From positions 1 through 64,000 of the forward strand of contig JBGAUL010000019.1 in the NCBI GenBank assembly GCA_044228685.1: 64,000 nucleotides of DNA, read 5' to 3'. The DNA comes from JBBATK01 sp044228685 (GTDB taxonomy: Bacteria > Bacteroidota > Ignavibacteria > Kapaibacteriales > NICIL-2). The notes under the pieces were generated by a model that saw nothing but the letters and a program-made list of their open reading frames with translations, did no database searches and was not told the DNA's origin. This document shows positions 35,082 through 44,821 of the stretch, one piece after another; the stretch's first letter is position 1; each line of letters opens with the position of its first letter. The translations under genes were made by a program, and so were the position numbers.

Positions 35082-37031
35082 TTAATGGACAATGTGCAAA
35101 ACTTGGGTGTCGGTGTGGTCCGCTTGCTCGACTATAACAAGCACAGCCTGGGATGCCAATGCAGCAGTTGAGAGACTGCAGCTAAACTCGCCACGAGCAG
35201 ATAGCTCTAGCTCGCGCGAGATGATTTCACGTCCTAAGAAATCGACGAGCTTGACACGTCCTGGTGCGGAGGAGTTCAAGCGACCGTGCAGCATAACAAG
35301 GTCTGTAGCCGGGTTTGGTTGGATTTCGAACGAAGAGACAAATTCTTCCTCATCGTCAACTTCCGTTGGTGCGTCGTTGGTCAAGTAACGGAAGCTTGAG
35401 ACGTAAGGCTGACTATGCCAGATTCTCAACATTGTGTTTTGTGTGTCACCTGCGGTGTACATCGCTGCACCATTGTTCAAATTGATATCAAACATGGGGT
35501 AGTTGCTCGTGCTGAAAACCAAGCCGAGACGGTGTCCTGGGACAAAGCGCTGAGCGGTATTCTGTAGATGAATCTGAACTTTCATATGCTCATCACCATT
35601 GACCAATTCCTGCGAGCTCAGAGAATTGCGAAAACGCAATCGTTGCACTCCTTGAGTAATGATGACCCATCGTCCGTCCGGATAAACATCACAGAGTCGC
35701 GCCGATATATCCGCATCGGCCGTTGAGCACTGCATGTCGAGCACAACTTCCGATGAGCCAAGGATGCTGAGATCACTTTGCAAAGGCTCGGTAGAATACG
35801 CTAGGACATCAGATCTGCTGAGCAGGCTTGAAATATCCTGCGGACCCATTGGAAGCTTGCGATCACTGGGATCGAAACGCGAACCGCCAATGGTCGGAAC
35901 GGGCTTGCGTGGAACGCCGCCTAGGCTGTCTGGAGGAATGAGAGATTTGACGAATGGAGGTGGAGTATGATCGAGAATCTGGGAACTATGAAAGAACAAT
36001 GTGTCGACGCGCGTGCCTGAGCTTGGCCAAGTCGTTGCTGCCTTCCATGTGTTTTCACCCATCATGTAATACTGCACGGCCGGTAGATTATTCCAGCCGT
36101 TGTCAAGACCGCGTAAGTAGTGATCGAAGAACTGGAGTCCGAGCGTGGTTGGGACTTTTTCCACTCCGGGATAGCTTAGTATTCCTTGTTCTGCCGAACC
36201 AACTCCTTGATGGATGTATGGTCCGAAGACGAGTTTGTGCTGCGACTTAACTCCGGCATCGCTCTTGGTCTGCACATCTTGAAATGCGCGTAACACATCG
36301 TCCGGATAGTGATCGAACCATCCACTGCACATATAAAGTGGGACGCTGATTTTTGCTGAGAGGTCGGTATTCTTCTCAATAAAAGTCCAAGTCGCGTCAA
36401 GTGTGGGATGCTTGAGCACAGTATCAACTGAGATGAAACCTAAGGTTTCGAGCGCCTCTGTCTGCTCGCGACGAAAGTCACCACCGTAGTAATAGTCTTC
36501 GTATTTGGTCTGAAAGTCTTTGATAAACGGAGCCGCGCAAACCAAATGTGGAGGCTGCTGCGCTGCTGTTTGAAACTGAATGAAGCCCAGTGCAGAACCG
36601 CCCCAAGTACCAACCTTACCGTTGCTCCATGGTTGCTTTGCGATCCATTCGACGATGTCGTAGCCGTCAAGACCTCGGTTGTATGCCGGAATATTCGCAG
36701 CCTTGTTTGCCCAAAAGCCTCGCCAATCAACCGTGACGTAGTTGTAGTGCGCACTGTCGTAGGGAATAGATGCACCTGATCGTCCATCCAATTGACTCAA
36801 TGTCAAACGATACAGCGCCTTGTTGTACGGGGTTTGGATCAGTATCACTGGCTTAGCAGTGAGGCTGTCATTTGCGTAGAGGTCGGCTGCCAAGTACTTG
36901 CGCGAAGCTTCGCTGACTCGTGTTGGAATGGATATCTCACGCCAGGACTGCGCCGACACTTGAGTGAGGGCAAGAGACATAACAAGAATGACAATCGACG
37001 CAAAGCGTGCTGCACCTGATCTGAGTTGCAT
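35082..37031 (-). CDS. Secreted CocE/NonD-family hydrolase with T9SS sorting domain
   Basis: I use the ATG at 37029-37031, which follows AAGGAGA and begins the signal peptide (QLRSGAARFASIVILVMSLALTQVSAQ); the frame opens eight codons earlier. The CocE/X-Pro dipeptidyl-peptidase-like alpha/beta domain has IQTPYNKALYRL, VTVDWRGFWAN, DGYDIVEWIAKQPWSNGKVGTWGGSALGFIQF (nucleophile Ser in GGSALG) and the YMCSGWFDHYPDDV and GPYIHQGVG segments that carry Asp and His. A jelly-roll domain (VLDMQCSTADADISARLCDVYPDGRWVIITQGVQRLRFRNSL) follows. The end is a T9SS domain (FEIQPNPATDLVMLHG). It should hydrolyse esters or peptides outside the cell. Total 649 residues. Confidence 0.93.
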   Translation of the reverse strand: MQLRSGAARFASIVILVMSLALTQVSAQSWREISIPTRVSEASRKYLAADLYANDSLTAKPVILIQTPYNKALYRLTLSQLDGRSGASIPYDSAHYNYVTVDWRGFWANKAANIPAYNRGLDGYDIVEWIAKQPWSNGKVGTWGGSALGFIQFQTAAQQPPHLVCAAPFIKDFQTKYEDYYYGGDFRREQTEALETLGFISVDTVLKHPTLDATWTFIEKNTDLSAKISVPLYMCSGWFDHYPDDVLRAFQDVQTKSDAGVKSQHKLVFGPYIHQGVGSAEQGILSYPGVEKVPTTLGLQFFDHYLRGLDNGWNNLPAVQYYMMGENTWKAATTWPSSGTRVDTLFFHSSQILDHTPPPFVKSLIPPDSLGGVPRKPVPTIGGSRFDPSDRKLPMGPQDISSLLSRSDVLAYSTEPLQSDLSILGSSEVVLDMQCSTADADISARLCDVYPDGRWVIITQGVQRLRFRNSLSSQELVNGDEHMKVQIHLQNTAQRFVPGHRLGLVFSTSNYPMFDINLNNGAAMYTAGDTQNTMLRIWHSQPYVSSFRYLTNDAPTEVDDEEEFVSSFEIQPNPATDLVMLHGRLNSSAPGRVKLVDFLGREIISRELELSARGEFSCSLSTAALASQAVLVIVEQADHTDTQVLHIVH

Positions 37032-37081
37032 GGGATCTCCTTGGCTGTATTCCAATGTGACTGTGCTCCTGCGATCTCGGT

Positions 37082-38911
37082 TTAATTCTTCGATGCGCGA
37101 GCAACGGAGTCTTTGGCAAATCCTTCGTCAATGTGCGCCACCAGTTCTTTCTGAACAGTTTGGCCGTCGCGTTGCACACGACGATAGAAATCACGCGCCT
37201 CCGACCAACGACCGGCTTCCACATACACCATGAGGAGATTGTTAACGCCTTGTTTGTCAGTTGGATTGATCTCATAGTGCTTCTTGAGTAAACCAATTCC
37301 TTCCTCTAATTGCTTTCGTTCGATGACGCAGCGTGCTAGGCGGAAATAGAGTTCAGCCCATTGCGGATTGAGTGCGAGTTCGCGACGGAAGTAGGCCTCG
37401 GATTGTGCCACGCTGTCGTGGTCCCACAGGATTTTACCCATGTAGTAGTTGAGGTATTTCTGACTCGAGTCGATTGCATATGCCTTGCGAATCAATGCCT
37501 CGCCTTCCGGACGACGCGGATGCACCTTGTCCATCACATAGCGAGCTCCAAGCATCATGTTGCAATAGGCAGACTGTGGAGCCGTGCTTACAGCGCTCTC
37601 CCAGAATTTTATTCGATCACTAAACAGTTCGCTGCGCGAATAGGACATAACAAAGAGCGCAACACAGAGAATGCTACTGGCAATGATTACTTTCATTTCC
37701 GAGAAACGTCGAACGAGGTCTGTTGTGCCCAGTAATAACAAGATGCCCACCAATGGTAGATAGAGTCGGTGTTCATAGGCTTCGTTATTAAGGGTCTTCG
37801 GCACAACAAGTACCGGCAAAAGAAAGATCAAATACCAAGCAATGCCGACCGACCAGCTGCGCCAATCTTTTTCACGACTAAAGAACAGAAGCGCTGCAAT
37901 GATGAGCAGAGAAATAAGTCCGGGAATGATAGAGGTCTGATCCTGATAGGGAACAACCGCAAGATTGATCGGCAGCAGAATCTTTCCGAGATACTGGAGA
38001 ATAAGCGGCGTGCGCTCGATGAAATTTGCAAGCAAGGCGGTGAAGCCAATATCCTGGTTTTTAACAGTTGCCGTGCTTCGAATGAATAACCAGACTAAGA
38101 TTGCAAGCAACCAAGAAAGGGAAGCAAGCCACAGGTGTTTGTCTTTCCATGAAACGCGATGCAGAACCATGAGTACGAGCAGGCACATCGGCGCTGCAAT
38201 CAAACCGGTTTCCTTGCTGAACATCGCCCCTAACAAGAGCAGCATCTGCGTCACCAAAAGCAAAGGCTGTTGAGTGCGCATGTAGACGATTGCATTGATC
38301 AGAAATGCAAAGACAAAGACAGCGAGTATGGAGTCGTTACGACCCGGTATCCAGCCCACAGCTTGCACGAGCACGGGGTGCACGGCGAACAGGCCGCTTA
38401 GTATAAAGGACAGGTTGTTGCTGCATTTGAGATTTCGAAATACGAAGAACAGCAGGAGCACAGACAGGACGTAGGCAACGATGTTGGTCCAGTGATAGGC
38501 GGCGATGGAATCGTTGGTCTGATCCTCCACGTGCAAAAGCATGTTGAGACGGCCCTCGCGATGACGATCGAAGACAAAAGAAGACAACAGAAATGGTCTG
38601 AAATAGGTGTCATTAGAATCGTTAAAAACACCGCGCTTAAAACTCTTGGCGTAGGCTGTGTCCTGACGATTAAAGTTCTCAAACTCGCGAATGAAGATTG
38701 TGTCGTCCAAGTCAGTATAGGAAAAGCTCGCGGTATGTAAGCTGAGCGCCAGACTGATGCCGAGAAGTGCCACGCAATAGCTCCACCAGGGGAAAATGGA
38801 CTTCATGGACGACATGGTGGGTCTCGTTGGACTGCCCGTCGCGCTACCTTCAGACGACATTTGCTGTTGTTGCTTTTGCTGCTGTTTTGAGTGCTTGTGT
38901 TTTGCTGACAT
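37082..38911 (-). CDS. TMTC-like GT-C glycosyltransferase with C-terminal TPR repeats
   Basis: The 609-residue protein starts with a Lys/Gln/Ser-rich cytosolic tail, then a membrane helix and the loop FSYTDLDDTIFIREFENF, whose acidic pair is the GT-C metal site. The YFRPFLLSSFVFDRHREG and FAVHPVLVQAVGWIPGRNDSILAVFVFAFLI segments match the TMTC-type O-mannosyltransferase-like family. About ten helices follow, and the last 170 residues are TPRs (AEAYFRRELALNPQWAELYFRLARCVIERKQLEEGIGLLKKHYEINPTDKQGVNNLLMVYVEAGRW). In eukaryotes TMTCs mannosylate secreted proteins; in bacteria the acceptor is unknown. A protein-glycosylation role for exported proteins is plausible but not shown here. Confidence 0.9.
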   Translation of the reverse strand: MSAKHKHSKQQQKQQQQMSSEGSATGSPTRPTMSSMKSIFPWWSYCVALLGISLALSLHTASFSYTDLDDTIFIREFENFNRQDTAYAKSFKRGVFNDSNDTYFRPFLLSSFVFDRHREGRLNMLLHVEDQTNDSIAAYHWTNIVAYVLSVLLLFFVFRNLKCSNNLSFILSGLFAVHPVLVQAVGWIPGRNDSILAVFVFAFLINAIVYMRTQQPLLLVTQMLLLLGAMFSKETGLIAAPMCLLVLMVLHRVSWKDKHLWLASLSWLLAILVWLFIRSTATVKNQDIGFTALLANFIERTPLILQYLGKILLPINLAVVPYQDQTSIIPGLISLLIIAALLFFSREKDWRSWSVGIAWYLIFLLPVLVVPKTLNNEAYEHRLYLPLVGILLLLGTTDLVRRFSEMKVIIASSILCVALFVMSYSRSELFSDRIKFWESAVSTAPQSAYCNMMLGARYVMDKVHPRRPEGEALIRKAYAIDSSQKYLNYYMGKILWDHDSVAQSEAYFRRELALNPQWAELYFRLARCVIERKQLEEGIGLLKKHYEINPTDKQGVNNLLMVYVEAGRWSEARDFYRRVQRDGQTVQKELVAHIDEGFAKDSVARASKN

Positions 38912-39202
38912 GGCTGTTTGAGTATCGCGGACACGTGAACAATGAGTGTTATCAATTTATGATGATTGTCTCGCTTGGGCAAAAGCGCCTGGCTACTAAA
39001 ACGAACTCTTCAAGATCTTTGAAACCGAAAAGCCCCTCGACTGTCATGCCCGGTTTCAGGATCTCCACCCATGTTTTTACAGTGTTTTTTGAACATTTCC
39101 TCTTTGTTACCAAAACGTAACATCCTTAGGATTCAACTACTGTCATGCTAGCCTTAATTTTGTGTGTCAAAGAAGCATACTATCCACATTCATCATATTT
39201 CA
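38912..39202. other. Region upstream of pstS (about 290 bases)
   Basis: A 10-base direct repeat ACTGTCATGC occurs at 39040-39049 and 39139-39148; CTGTCAT is the half-site of the E. coli Pho box, although here the two copies are about 99 bases apart and not in the tandem 11-base spacing. A GTTAC/GTAAC inverted repeat lies at 39106-39121. No gene is supported. Confidence 0.35.
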
Positions 39203-40237
39203 ATGAATCGTATTTCTCAGATTGTACTTGTCGCTATCGTGTTGGTAGCCTCAGTTAGTGGAGTGCTCGCTCAACCGTTGCAGTTAAACGGTGCTGGCGC
39301 AACATTCCCCTATGTTCTGTATTCGAAGTGGTTCGAGGTGTACAAGAACAAGACCGGCGTTCAATTCAACTATCAATCAATTGGTTCCGGTGGTGGTATC
39401 AAGCAAGTCACCGAAGGAACAGTTGATTTTGGCGCTACTGATGGTCCGATGAAAGATGAGCAACTCGCAGAAGCTAAATCAAAGCAAGGACACAACGTAT
39501 TGCATATTCCAATGACCATGGGTGCAGTCGTTCTTACGTATAACCTGCCGGGCGTAAGTCAACAATTGAAACTGAAGCCATCGGTCATTCCTGACATCTT
39601 CCTTCGCATTATTACAAAGTGGAACGACCCACGTATTGCTGAGTCGAATCCGGGAGTAAACCTTCCTGACATGCCAATTATTGTTGTGCACCGTTCAGAC
39701 GGAAGTGGTACAACAGCAATCTTCACAGATTACTTGTGCAAAGTCTCGAATTTCTGGAAAGACAAGAACGGCAAAGGCACTTCAGTCAACTGGCCTGATG
39801 GCACGCTTGGCGCAAAAGGTAATGAAGGCGTTGCCGGACAAGTAAAGCAAAGTGCCGGTTCCATTGGCTACGTCGAGTTGGCATATGCAATCCAAAACAA
39901 GCTCGGTTATTGTCAGATTCAAAACAAGGCCGGAAAATTCGTTAACCCAACAATCGAATCTGTAACTGAAGCTGCCGAAGGTGCGCTGAAGTCAGTTCCA
40001 GAAGATTTGCGCGCTTCCATTACCGATCCAGATCGTGGTGGCTATCCGATCTCCGGAATGACCTGGTTGTTGGTTTATGATGTACAGAAGGACAAAGCAA
40101 AGGGCAAAGCTCTCGTAGACTTTTTGAACTGGGCATTGAAGGATGGTCAGGCATACTGCAAGGACCTCAACTACGCGCCTCTGCCAAAGAAGATTATTGA
40201 TATGTGCATGCTGAAAATCAAGAAGATTAGCATGTAA
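39203..40237 (+). CDS. pstS: Phosphate-binding protein PstS (ABC transporter substrate-binding)
   Basis: The ATG at 39203 begins a signal peptide (NRISQIVLVAIVLVASVSGVLAQ); a GTG 13 codons upstream precedes it in frame but adds residues unlike an export signal. The mature protein (344 residues in all) has LNGAGATFPYVLYSKWFEVYKNKTGVQFNYQSIGSGGGIKQVTEGTVDFGATDGPM and HRSDGSGTTAIFTDYL, the phosphate-binding loops of PstS. It ends with GKALVDFLNWALKDGQAYCKDLNYAPLPKKII. It binds phosphate in the periplasm for the Pst transporter; no pstC, pstA, pstB or phoU is within the window, so this is an orphan or separated copy. A strong terminator follows. Confidence 0.97.
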   Translation: MNRISQIVLVAIVLVASVSGVLAQPLQLNGAGATFPYVLYSKWFEVYKNKTGVQFNYQSIGSGGGIKQVTEGTVDFGATDGPMKDEQLAEAKSKQGHNVLHIPMTMGAVVLTYNLPGVSQQLKLKPSVIPDIFLRIITKWNDPRIAESNPGVNLPDMPIIVVHRSDGSGTTAIFTDYLCKVSNFWKDKNGKGTSVNWPDGTLGAKGNEGVAGQVKQSAGSIGYVELAYAIQNKLGYCQIQNKAGKFVNPTIESVTEAAEGALKSVPEDLRASITDPDRGGYPISGMTWLLVYDVQKDKAKGKALVDFLNWALKDGQAYCKDLNYAPLPKKIIDMCMLKIKKISM

Positions 40238-40290
40238 TGCGATTTGATTTTTGCTTCATCGCTTAGCTGACAGCACGTCGCAGATAGATA

Positions 40291-40325
40291 GAAGAGCTTC
40301 CACACGGAAGCTCTTCTTGTTTTTA
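40291..40325 (+). terminator. Rho-independent terminator of pstS
   Basis: GAAGAGCTTCC (40291-40301) pairs with GGAAGCTCTTC (40306-40316) around a four-base loop, followed by TTGTTTTT. The T-run overlaps the stop codon of the convergent comM gene. Confidence 0.92.
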
Positions 40326-41867
40326 GGCATTCCAATATTGTCGGTCGAGATTGCGATACTGTATAGCCTCAGAGATATGCGCAGGCTGAATGCTGTCGCA
40401 CAAGGCGAGATCTGCAATGGTTCGAGCCACTTTCAAGATTCGATCATAAGCACGTGCAGAGAGTCCGAGCTTGGTCATAGCAGCCTTCAACAAGGCACGA
40501 GAATCATCGCCGAGTTTGCAGTAGCCGTCTAACTCAGGCGTTCCCATATCTGCATTCTTGTACACTCCCTTTATTCCGGCATACCGTCGTGTCTGAACTT
40601 CGCGTGCATGTATGACTCGACGTCGAATGGTCGAGGATGTCTCGCCCGCCCTTGCCTCGCTAAGCTCTTGATATCGAACTCCGGACACGTCTACGTGAAT
40701 GTCAATTCGATCAAGCAATGGACCGGAGATCTTGGCCATGTATCGTTGAATGTGTTGCGGACTGCACGAGCACTGCTGTTGTGGATTGCCGAAGTTGCCG
40801 CAAGGACACGGATTCATGCTGCACACAAGCATGAAGTTGCAGGGAAACTCCACACTCATCTTTGTGCGTGAAATTGCAATGCGCTTGTCTTCGAGCGGCT
40901 GACGTAGCACTTCTAGAACATTTCGTGCAAACTCCGGTAGCTCATCGAGAAAGAGTACACCATGATTTGCCATCGATATCTCACCGGCTCTCACAATTCC
41001 AACACCTCCGCCCACAAGCGCTGCATCGCTGATTGTATGGTGAGGCGCTCGGAACGGTCGTTGAGTTACCAATGCTTGTCCGGTCGACAAGGCACCTGTC
41101 ACAGAGTGAATCTTTGTTGTCTCCAATGCTTCATCCAATGTCAAAGGAGGAAGGATGCCGGGTATGCGTTTTGCCAACATTGTTTTACCTGAGCCGGGAG
41201 GACCAACCATGATGAGATTGTGACCACCGGCTGCGGCAATCTCAAGAGCACGCTTCACGCTTTCCTGACCTTTTACGTCAGAAATATCCACGCGTTGGTC
41301 ATGACGATCATTGCGGAACAATTCATCCAAGTCCACACGTGTCGGCTCAATTACGAGATCGCCGCAAAGAAAGTCAACAGCTTGCTTCAAGTTCTCGACA
41401 GCAATGACTTCGATATTGTGCACCAGACCAGCTTCACCGGCATTTGCTTTGGGCAGCACAATGCGCGTGCACTTCTGTTTCACTGCTTCAACGGTAATAG
41501 GTAGTGCGCCGTGTATCGCTCGCAACGATCCATCGAGCGCTAGCTCACCAAGTATCATTGTTGATTCAAGCGCCTCAAGAGGTATCGTACCAAATGCAGC
41601 TAATACTCCAACGGCAATAGGAAGATCAAAAGCACTACCTTCCTTGCGCACGTCTGCGGGTGCAAGATTGACAGTGACTTTCTTCTGCGGGAATGGAAGG
41701 TTGGAGTTCTTTACTGCTGCCATCACGCGTTCGCGTGATTCGCGTACAGCAGAGTCAGGTAATCCAACAGTGACGAAGCCGGGAATCTGATTCTCGAGAT
41801 GAGTTTCGACTTCGACAAGAAATGCATCAATGCCAAAGACTGATGCAGAGATGAGACGAGAGTACAT
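40323..41867 (-). CDS. comM: YifB/ComM-family magnesium-chelatase-like AAA+ ATPase
   Basis: The 514-residue protein has the full YifB layout. The N-terminal Lon-protease-S16-like domain (IDAFLVEVETHLENQIPGFVTVGLPDSAVRESRERVMAAVKNS to NLAPADVRKEGSAFDLPIAVGVLAA) is followed by the AAA+ module with Walker A MVGPPGSGKTMLAKRIPGILPPL, Walker B LFLDELPEF and MNPCPCGNFGNPQQQCSCSP, the Cys-rich loop of the family. It closes with the magnesium-chelatase C-terminal domain. In competent bacteria ComM is a branch-migration helicase acting in natural transformation; outside those species the role is not established. The start at 41865-41867 is the usual YSRLISASVFGIDAFLVEVE. Confidence 0.95.
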   Translation of the reverse strand: MYSRLISASVFGIDAFLVEVETHLENQIPGFVTVGLPDSAVRESRERVMAAVKNSNLPFPQKKVTVNLAPADVRKEGSAFDLPIAVGVLAAFGTIPLEALESTMILGELALDGSLRAIHGALPITVEAVKQKCTRIVLPKANAGEAGLVHNIEVIAVENLKQAVDFLCGDLVIEPTRVDLDELFRNDRHDQRVDISDVKGQESVKRALEIAAAGGHNLIMVGPPGSGKTMLAKRIPGILPPLTLDEALETTKIHSVTGALSTGQALVTQRPFRAPHHTISDAALVGGGVGIVRAGEISMANHGVLFLDELPEFARNVLEVLRQPLEDKRIAISRTKMSVEFPCNFMLVCSMNPCPCGNFGNPQQQCSCSPQHIQRYMAKISGPLLDRIDIHVDVSGVRYQELSEARAGETSSTIRRRVIHAREVQTRRYAGIKGVYKNADMGTPELDGYCKLGDDSRALLKAAMTKLGLSARAYDRILKVARTIADLALCDSIQPAHISEAIQYRNLDRQYWNA

Positions 41868-41994
41868 GGTGCAGTGCGCTGTGAGACGATGTGTCTTTGC
41901 AATTTATATGCAGCACTGTCGCGTGAAGAGGCTGTTTAAAAAAATATAGTTGGGCTCTGTAATGTCCAGGCCTGCTGGACATATGTTTAAAACT

Positions 41995-44478
41995 TTAGTG
42001 ACTCACAATGAAGCAGGTGCGAGCGACGAGAGTTTGACTTGTCGCGGACAAATCAAGCGTGTACAATCCCGCCGGAAGCTGAGCAACACTCATTGTCAAG
42101 CCCGTTGCACAGTCAACCGTCGTCGCATTAAACTGCATCACCGGTATTCCCAACATCGAGCGAATAGTTCCTGTGAGTTCTTGTGAAGAGGCGACTAGAG
42201 TCACATTATTTAGTTTGATAGACAATCTCTCATTCGCCGGTTGTGGACTCACTTGCAAGGAGCTCGTCGCATCAGTGTTATCAGCAACATCAGAGGCGAT
42301 GCCTGAGACTGTTGCGCTGAGCAGGAAGTATGATTCGCCATTGGAAGCGGTTTTAGCATTCGAGACAACGGTGCACGATGTAGCAACGAATTCTTCTTTG
42401 ACCGGACGGAAGCGAACAACAAATTCCTTTGACTCTCCCGGTAGAATATCGATTGGAAAGGTCGGCTGCGGAACGAAGCGCATCAACGATGAGTAATCGG
42501 GATCGATGTACATGTCGGTGATATGCAATACTGCTTGACCGGTATTGTGCACGTGAAAACCGGAAACGCGCGTTTCGTATGCCTTCATGAAGCCGAATTC
42601 GACAGCCGAGGACTGATCGTCCGCGCCGGTAACGCGGATATCCGCTTTCACCGTTAAAGGCGACATGATCCACTGCATCATTGAATTCAACAACGCACGA
42701 CGCTGCGTTACATTCTGAATACTCTCCGGAGTAAAGCTGAGAAAAATAGCGCGTGAATTTTCTGTTTGTGATCGAACGCCGGCTACATAGCTCGCCGTAT
42801 CATAACGAAGGAATGCAATTCCCGTTCCGCTGGCATCAACTTCTAGAGGATCGGTGCTACGGATTGAGACCGCTGGACGTGTTTGATCAGTATTGATCTG
42901 GAGAGTTCCGATGGATCCACCGAGCTCATCTTCAGACTGACCGCGGACACCGAATGGAGTGTAACCCAGCAAATCTCCGGTTGAGTTAAACACCGCATGC
43001 GTGACCGGTTTTGCTCCGATGATTCCACTAATGCCAAAGTGTTGTAGAAGCACCCGCGCATCTGCGCTGCCGCCATGGAATGCCGTTGATGCGGCGTTGG
43101 TTGAGGCAATGATGAGACGCTGTCCATTTTCGAGGGCGGCACTTAACTGACGACAGAGCATGTTTGCTGTATCAGATCCAAGAACCGATGCGTTTGCGTC
43201 TCTAATTGGCAATATGATGCAGGGAATAGACGAGAGATCAAATTGATTGATAACCGATGGTTCAGCCGGAAGGGCGACACAACGAGTGGCAACAGAGGTC
43301 TTCAAGACCGGCAGATATGTATCCGCAAGACTTGCAGAGTCAAGCCAGGTACTAATGATAAGCGAACTAATGCTCGAAGAAAGAACGTGAACTGTCGTGC
43401 TACTCAGCTTCGCCTTGTTGTCGCCTTGAACACGCGGCACAGCATTAACGACGACCTTGGCATAGCCTGCCGTGTTGTCGGAGTTAACCAGAAGACGAGG
43501 CTCGCTTGCCAATCCAGCTCCCAGTTCAACTGTTGAGTTTTCAAGACTCACACTCCACCCGTTTGGAATGATGCTCTTCTTGAAATCAATACTGAGGTCA
43601 ACAATGAGTGCTGTATCGTAGGGATTGTTAAGACGAACTGATTGCTCGAAGTTTTTTGCGCCGTTGTCGATGCGACCATAATTGCTGAGTTCACTGAGCG
43701 GAGTTTCGAATACTCGTCCGCGAACCAGGCTAGTGCCGGCTTGAAGGATTTCACGTGTGGTGTTGTCTTGGACAAAGACAATAACCTCGGGATTCGTCCA
43801 GATCTGCTGCGGACTTCCCGTACTATAGAATCTGTCAATCTCAATTTCTTCATTAGCCGCGAGAGTGATTTGCGAGCCGTTGATCGAAGGCAGATCGCGC
43901 AGAAATGCTTGGTCAAAAACGGTGTATTGTTTGTTGACATTCGAGCTGACGACTGACCAGTTGCTGAGATCGACATGTCGATTAACAACCATCGAATGCA
44001 GACTTAATCCGCTATAGCTTTTGCTCCCATCGTTGCGGATTTTGATATGCACGATCCACGGTGTTTGCGTGCGGTCTTCAGTCACCTCAATCAACAAATC
44101 CGATTTCATCCCTGCCGCCGATTGTACAGACTTTATAATACTGTTCGTGTCGATGGAACTTAGAACGGGACTTCCATTTACAAACACTTCAGGTATATCT
44201 CGTGCGGCGTAGAGCTCGGCTCTATCCTTCGATGAAGGAGCGTAGGCTGCGTAATATGGATCGCCAGGGAAGGGTTCGTTCAAATGATAGGACACACGAA
44301 GAACATCAGATCGCTGCGTCAGGTTGTTGAGCGCCGGAGCGATTTGTGCAGAGGCTTGACTCGTCATCGAGCCAAAATCCTCGACAAGGATGAGGCGTGG
44401 GTGTTGAGCTGAAGCACACACGGTTGCCAATACCAAGGCTAAAGTACATACAAGACTTCTAGCGAACTGAAGGCGCAT
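41995..44478 (-). CDS. Omp28-like secreted protein with T9SS domain; diverged paralogue lacking CxxC
   Basis: From the ATG at 44476-44478 (signal RLQFARSLVCTLALVLATVCASAQ) the protein has 827 residues; in-frame ATGs 14 and 22 codons upstream exist. It aligns over most of its length with the neighbouring gene product (44822-47368). Examples are LRLSD-like ISTWLDSASLADTYLPVLKTS against VVSGFSADPVISGTYLAALKSK, and LLGYTPFGVRGQSEDELGG against ITGFNAFSIRGVSGDELGN. Where the neighbour reads YTGAWCGWC, this one has FGSMTSQAS, so the thioredoxin-like CxxC is absent. A T9SS domain (LQVSPQPANERLSIKL) ends it. It is probably a surface protein of the Omp28 type that has lost redox capacity. Confidence 0.88.
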   Translation of the reverse strand: MRLQFARSLVCTLALVLATVCASAQHPRLILVEDFGSMTSQASAQIAPALNNLTQRSDVLRVSYHLNEPFPGDPYYAAYAPSSKDRAELYAARDIPEVFVNGSPVLSSIDTNSIIKSVQSAAGMKSDLLIEVTEDRTQTPWIVHIKIRNDGSKSYSGLSLHSMVVNRHVDLSNWSVVSSNVNKQYTVFDQAFLRDLPSINGSQITLAANEEIEIDRFYSTGSPQQIWTNPEVIVFVQDNTTREILQAGTSLVRGRVFETPLSELSNYGRIDNGAKNFEQSVRLNNPYDTALIVDLSIDFKKSIIPNGWSVSLENSTVELGAGLASEPRLLVNSDNTAGYAKVVVNAVPRVQGDNKAKLSSTTVHVLSSSISSLIISTWLDSASLADTYLPVLKTSVATRCVALPAEPSVINQFDLSSIPCIILPIRDANASVLGSDTANMLCRQLSAALENGQRLIIASTNAASTAFHGGSADARVLLQHFGISGIIGAKPVTHAVFNSTGDLLGYTPFGVRGQSEDELGGSIGTLQINTDQTRPAVSIRSTDPLEVDASGTGIAFLRYDTASYVAGVRSQTENSRAIFLSFTPESIQNVTQRRALLNSMMQWIMSPLTVKADIRVTGADDQSSAVEFGFMKAYETRVSGFHVHNTGQAVLHITDMYIDPDYSSLMRFVPQPTFPIDILPGESKEFVVRFRPVKEEFVATSCTVVSNAKTASNGESYFLLSATVSGIASDVADNTDATSSLQVSPQPANERLSIKLNNVTLVASSQELTGTIRSMLGIPVMQFNATTVDCATGLTMSVAQLPAGLYTLDLSATSQTLVARTCFIVSH

Positions 44479-44751
44479 GTGTCTTGGGTTTTGCTTGGAT
44501 TTGAAATGTGGCAAACTCATGTGGTACTCTTGTCGTGGTGTCATGGATCAATATGGACGCAAGAGTTCTGATAATCAATGAATCTTCAACAAGTTTTCGT
44601 TTAGATTCAGTCAATAAAGCACGGTACAAATTGAGACTACAGCCACCGTTATTGGACATTAATAATGCATGAAGAGCGTAAAAAGGACGTTTATCAAAGT
44701 CTCAAGTGTTCACGGAGAAAATTCATAAATCTCTGTTTCAGTTCACCGGGC
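44479..44751. other. Intergenic region between the two Omp28-type genes
   Basis: Nothing beyond the terminator of the upstream paralogue gene and a promoter for the next gene is expected. No repeat or gene is supported. AT-rich stretches occur near 44580-44620. Confidence 0.5.
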
Positions 44752-44784
44752 AAAAAAAAACCTGCCGATCGGAGATCGGCAGGT
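44752..44784 (-). terminator. Rho-independent terminator of the Omp28-type gene (minus strand)
   Basis: ACCTGCCGATC (44760-44770) pairs with GATCGGCAGGT (44774-44784) with a three-base loop; nine A on the left become a T-run on the minus strand. It lies just after the stop at 44822. Confidence 0.92.
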
Positions 44785-44821
44785 TTGGTTCGGAATGACG
44801 TTTTGTGAACGTCAGCAAAAC

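Noticed and set aside
41962..41982. ATGTCCAG/CTGGACAT hairpin as a terminator of comM or the Omp28-like gene
   Set aside because: The T-rich stretch is about 20 bases away from the stem; the hairpin alone is not enough.
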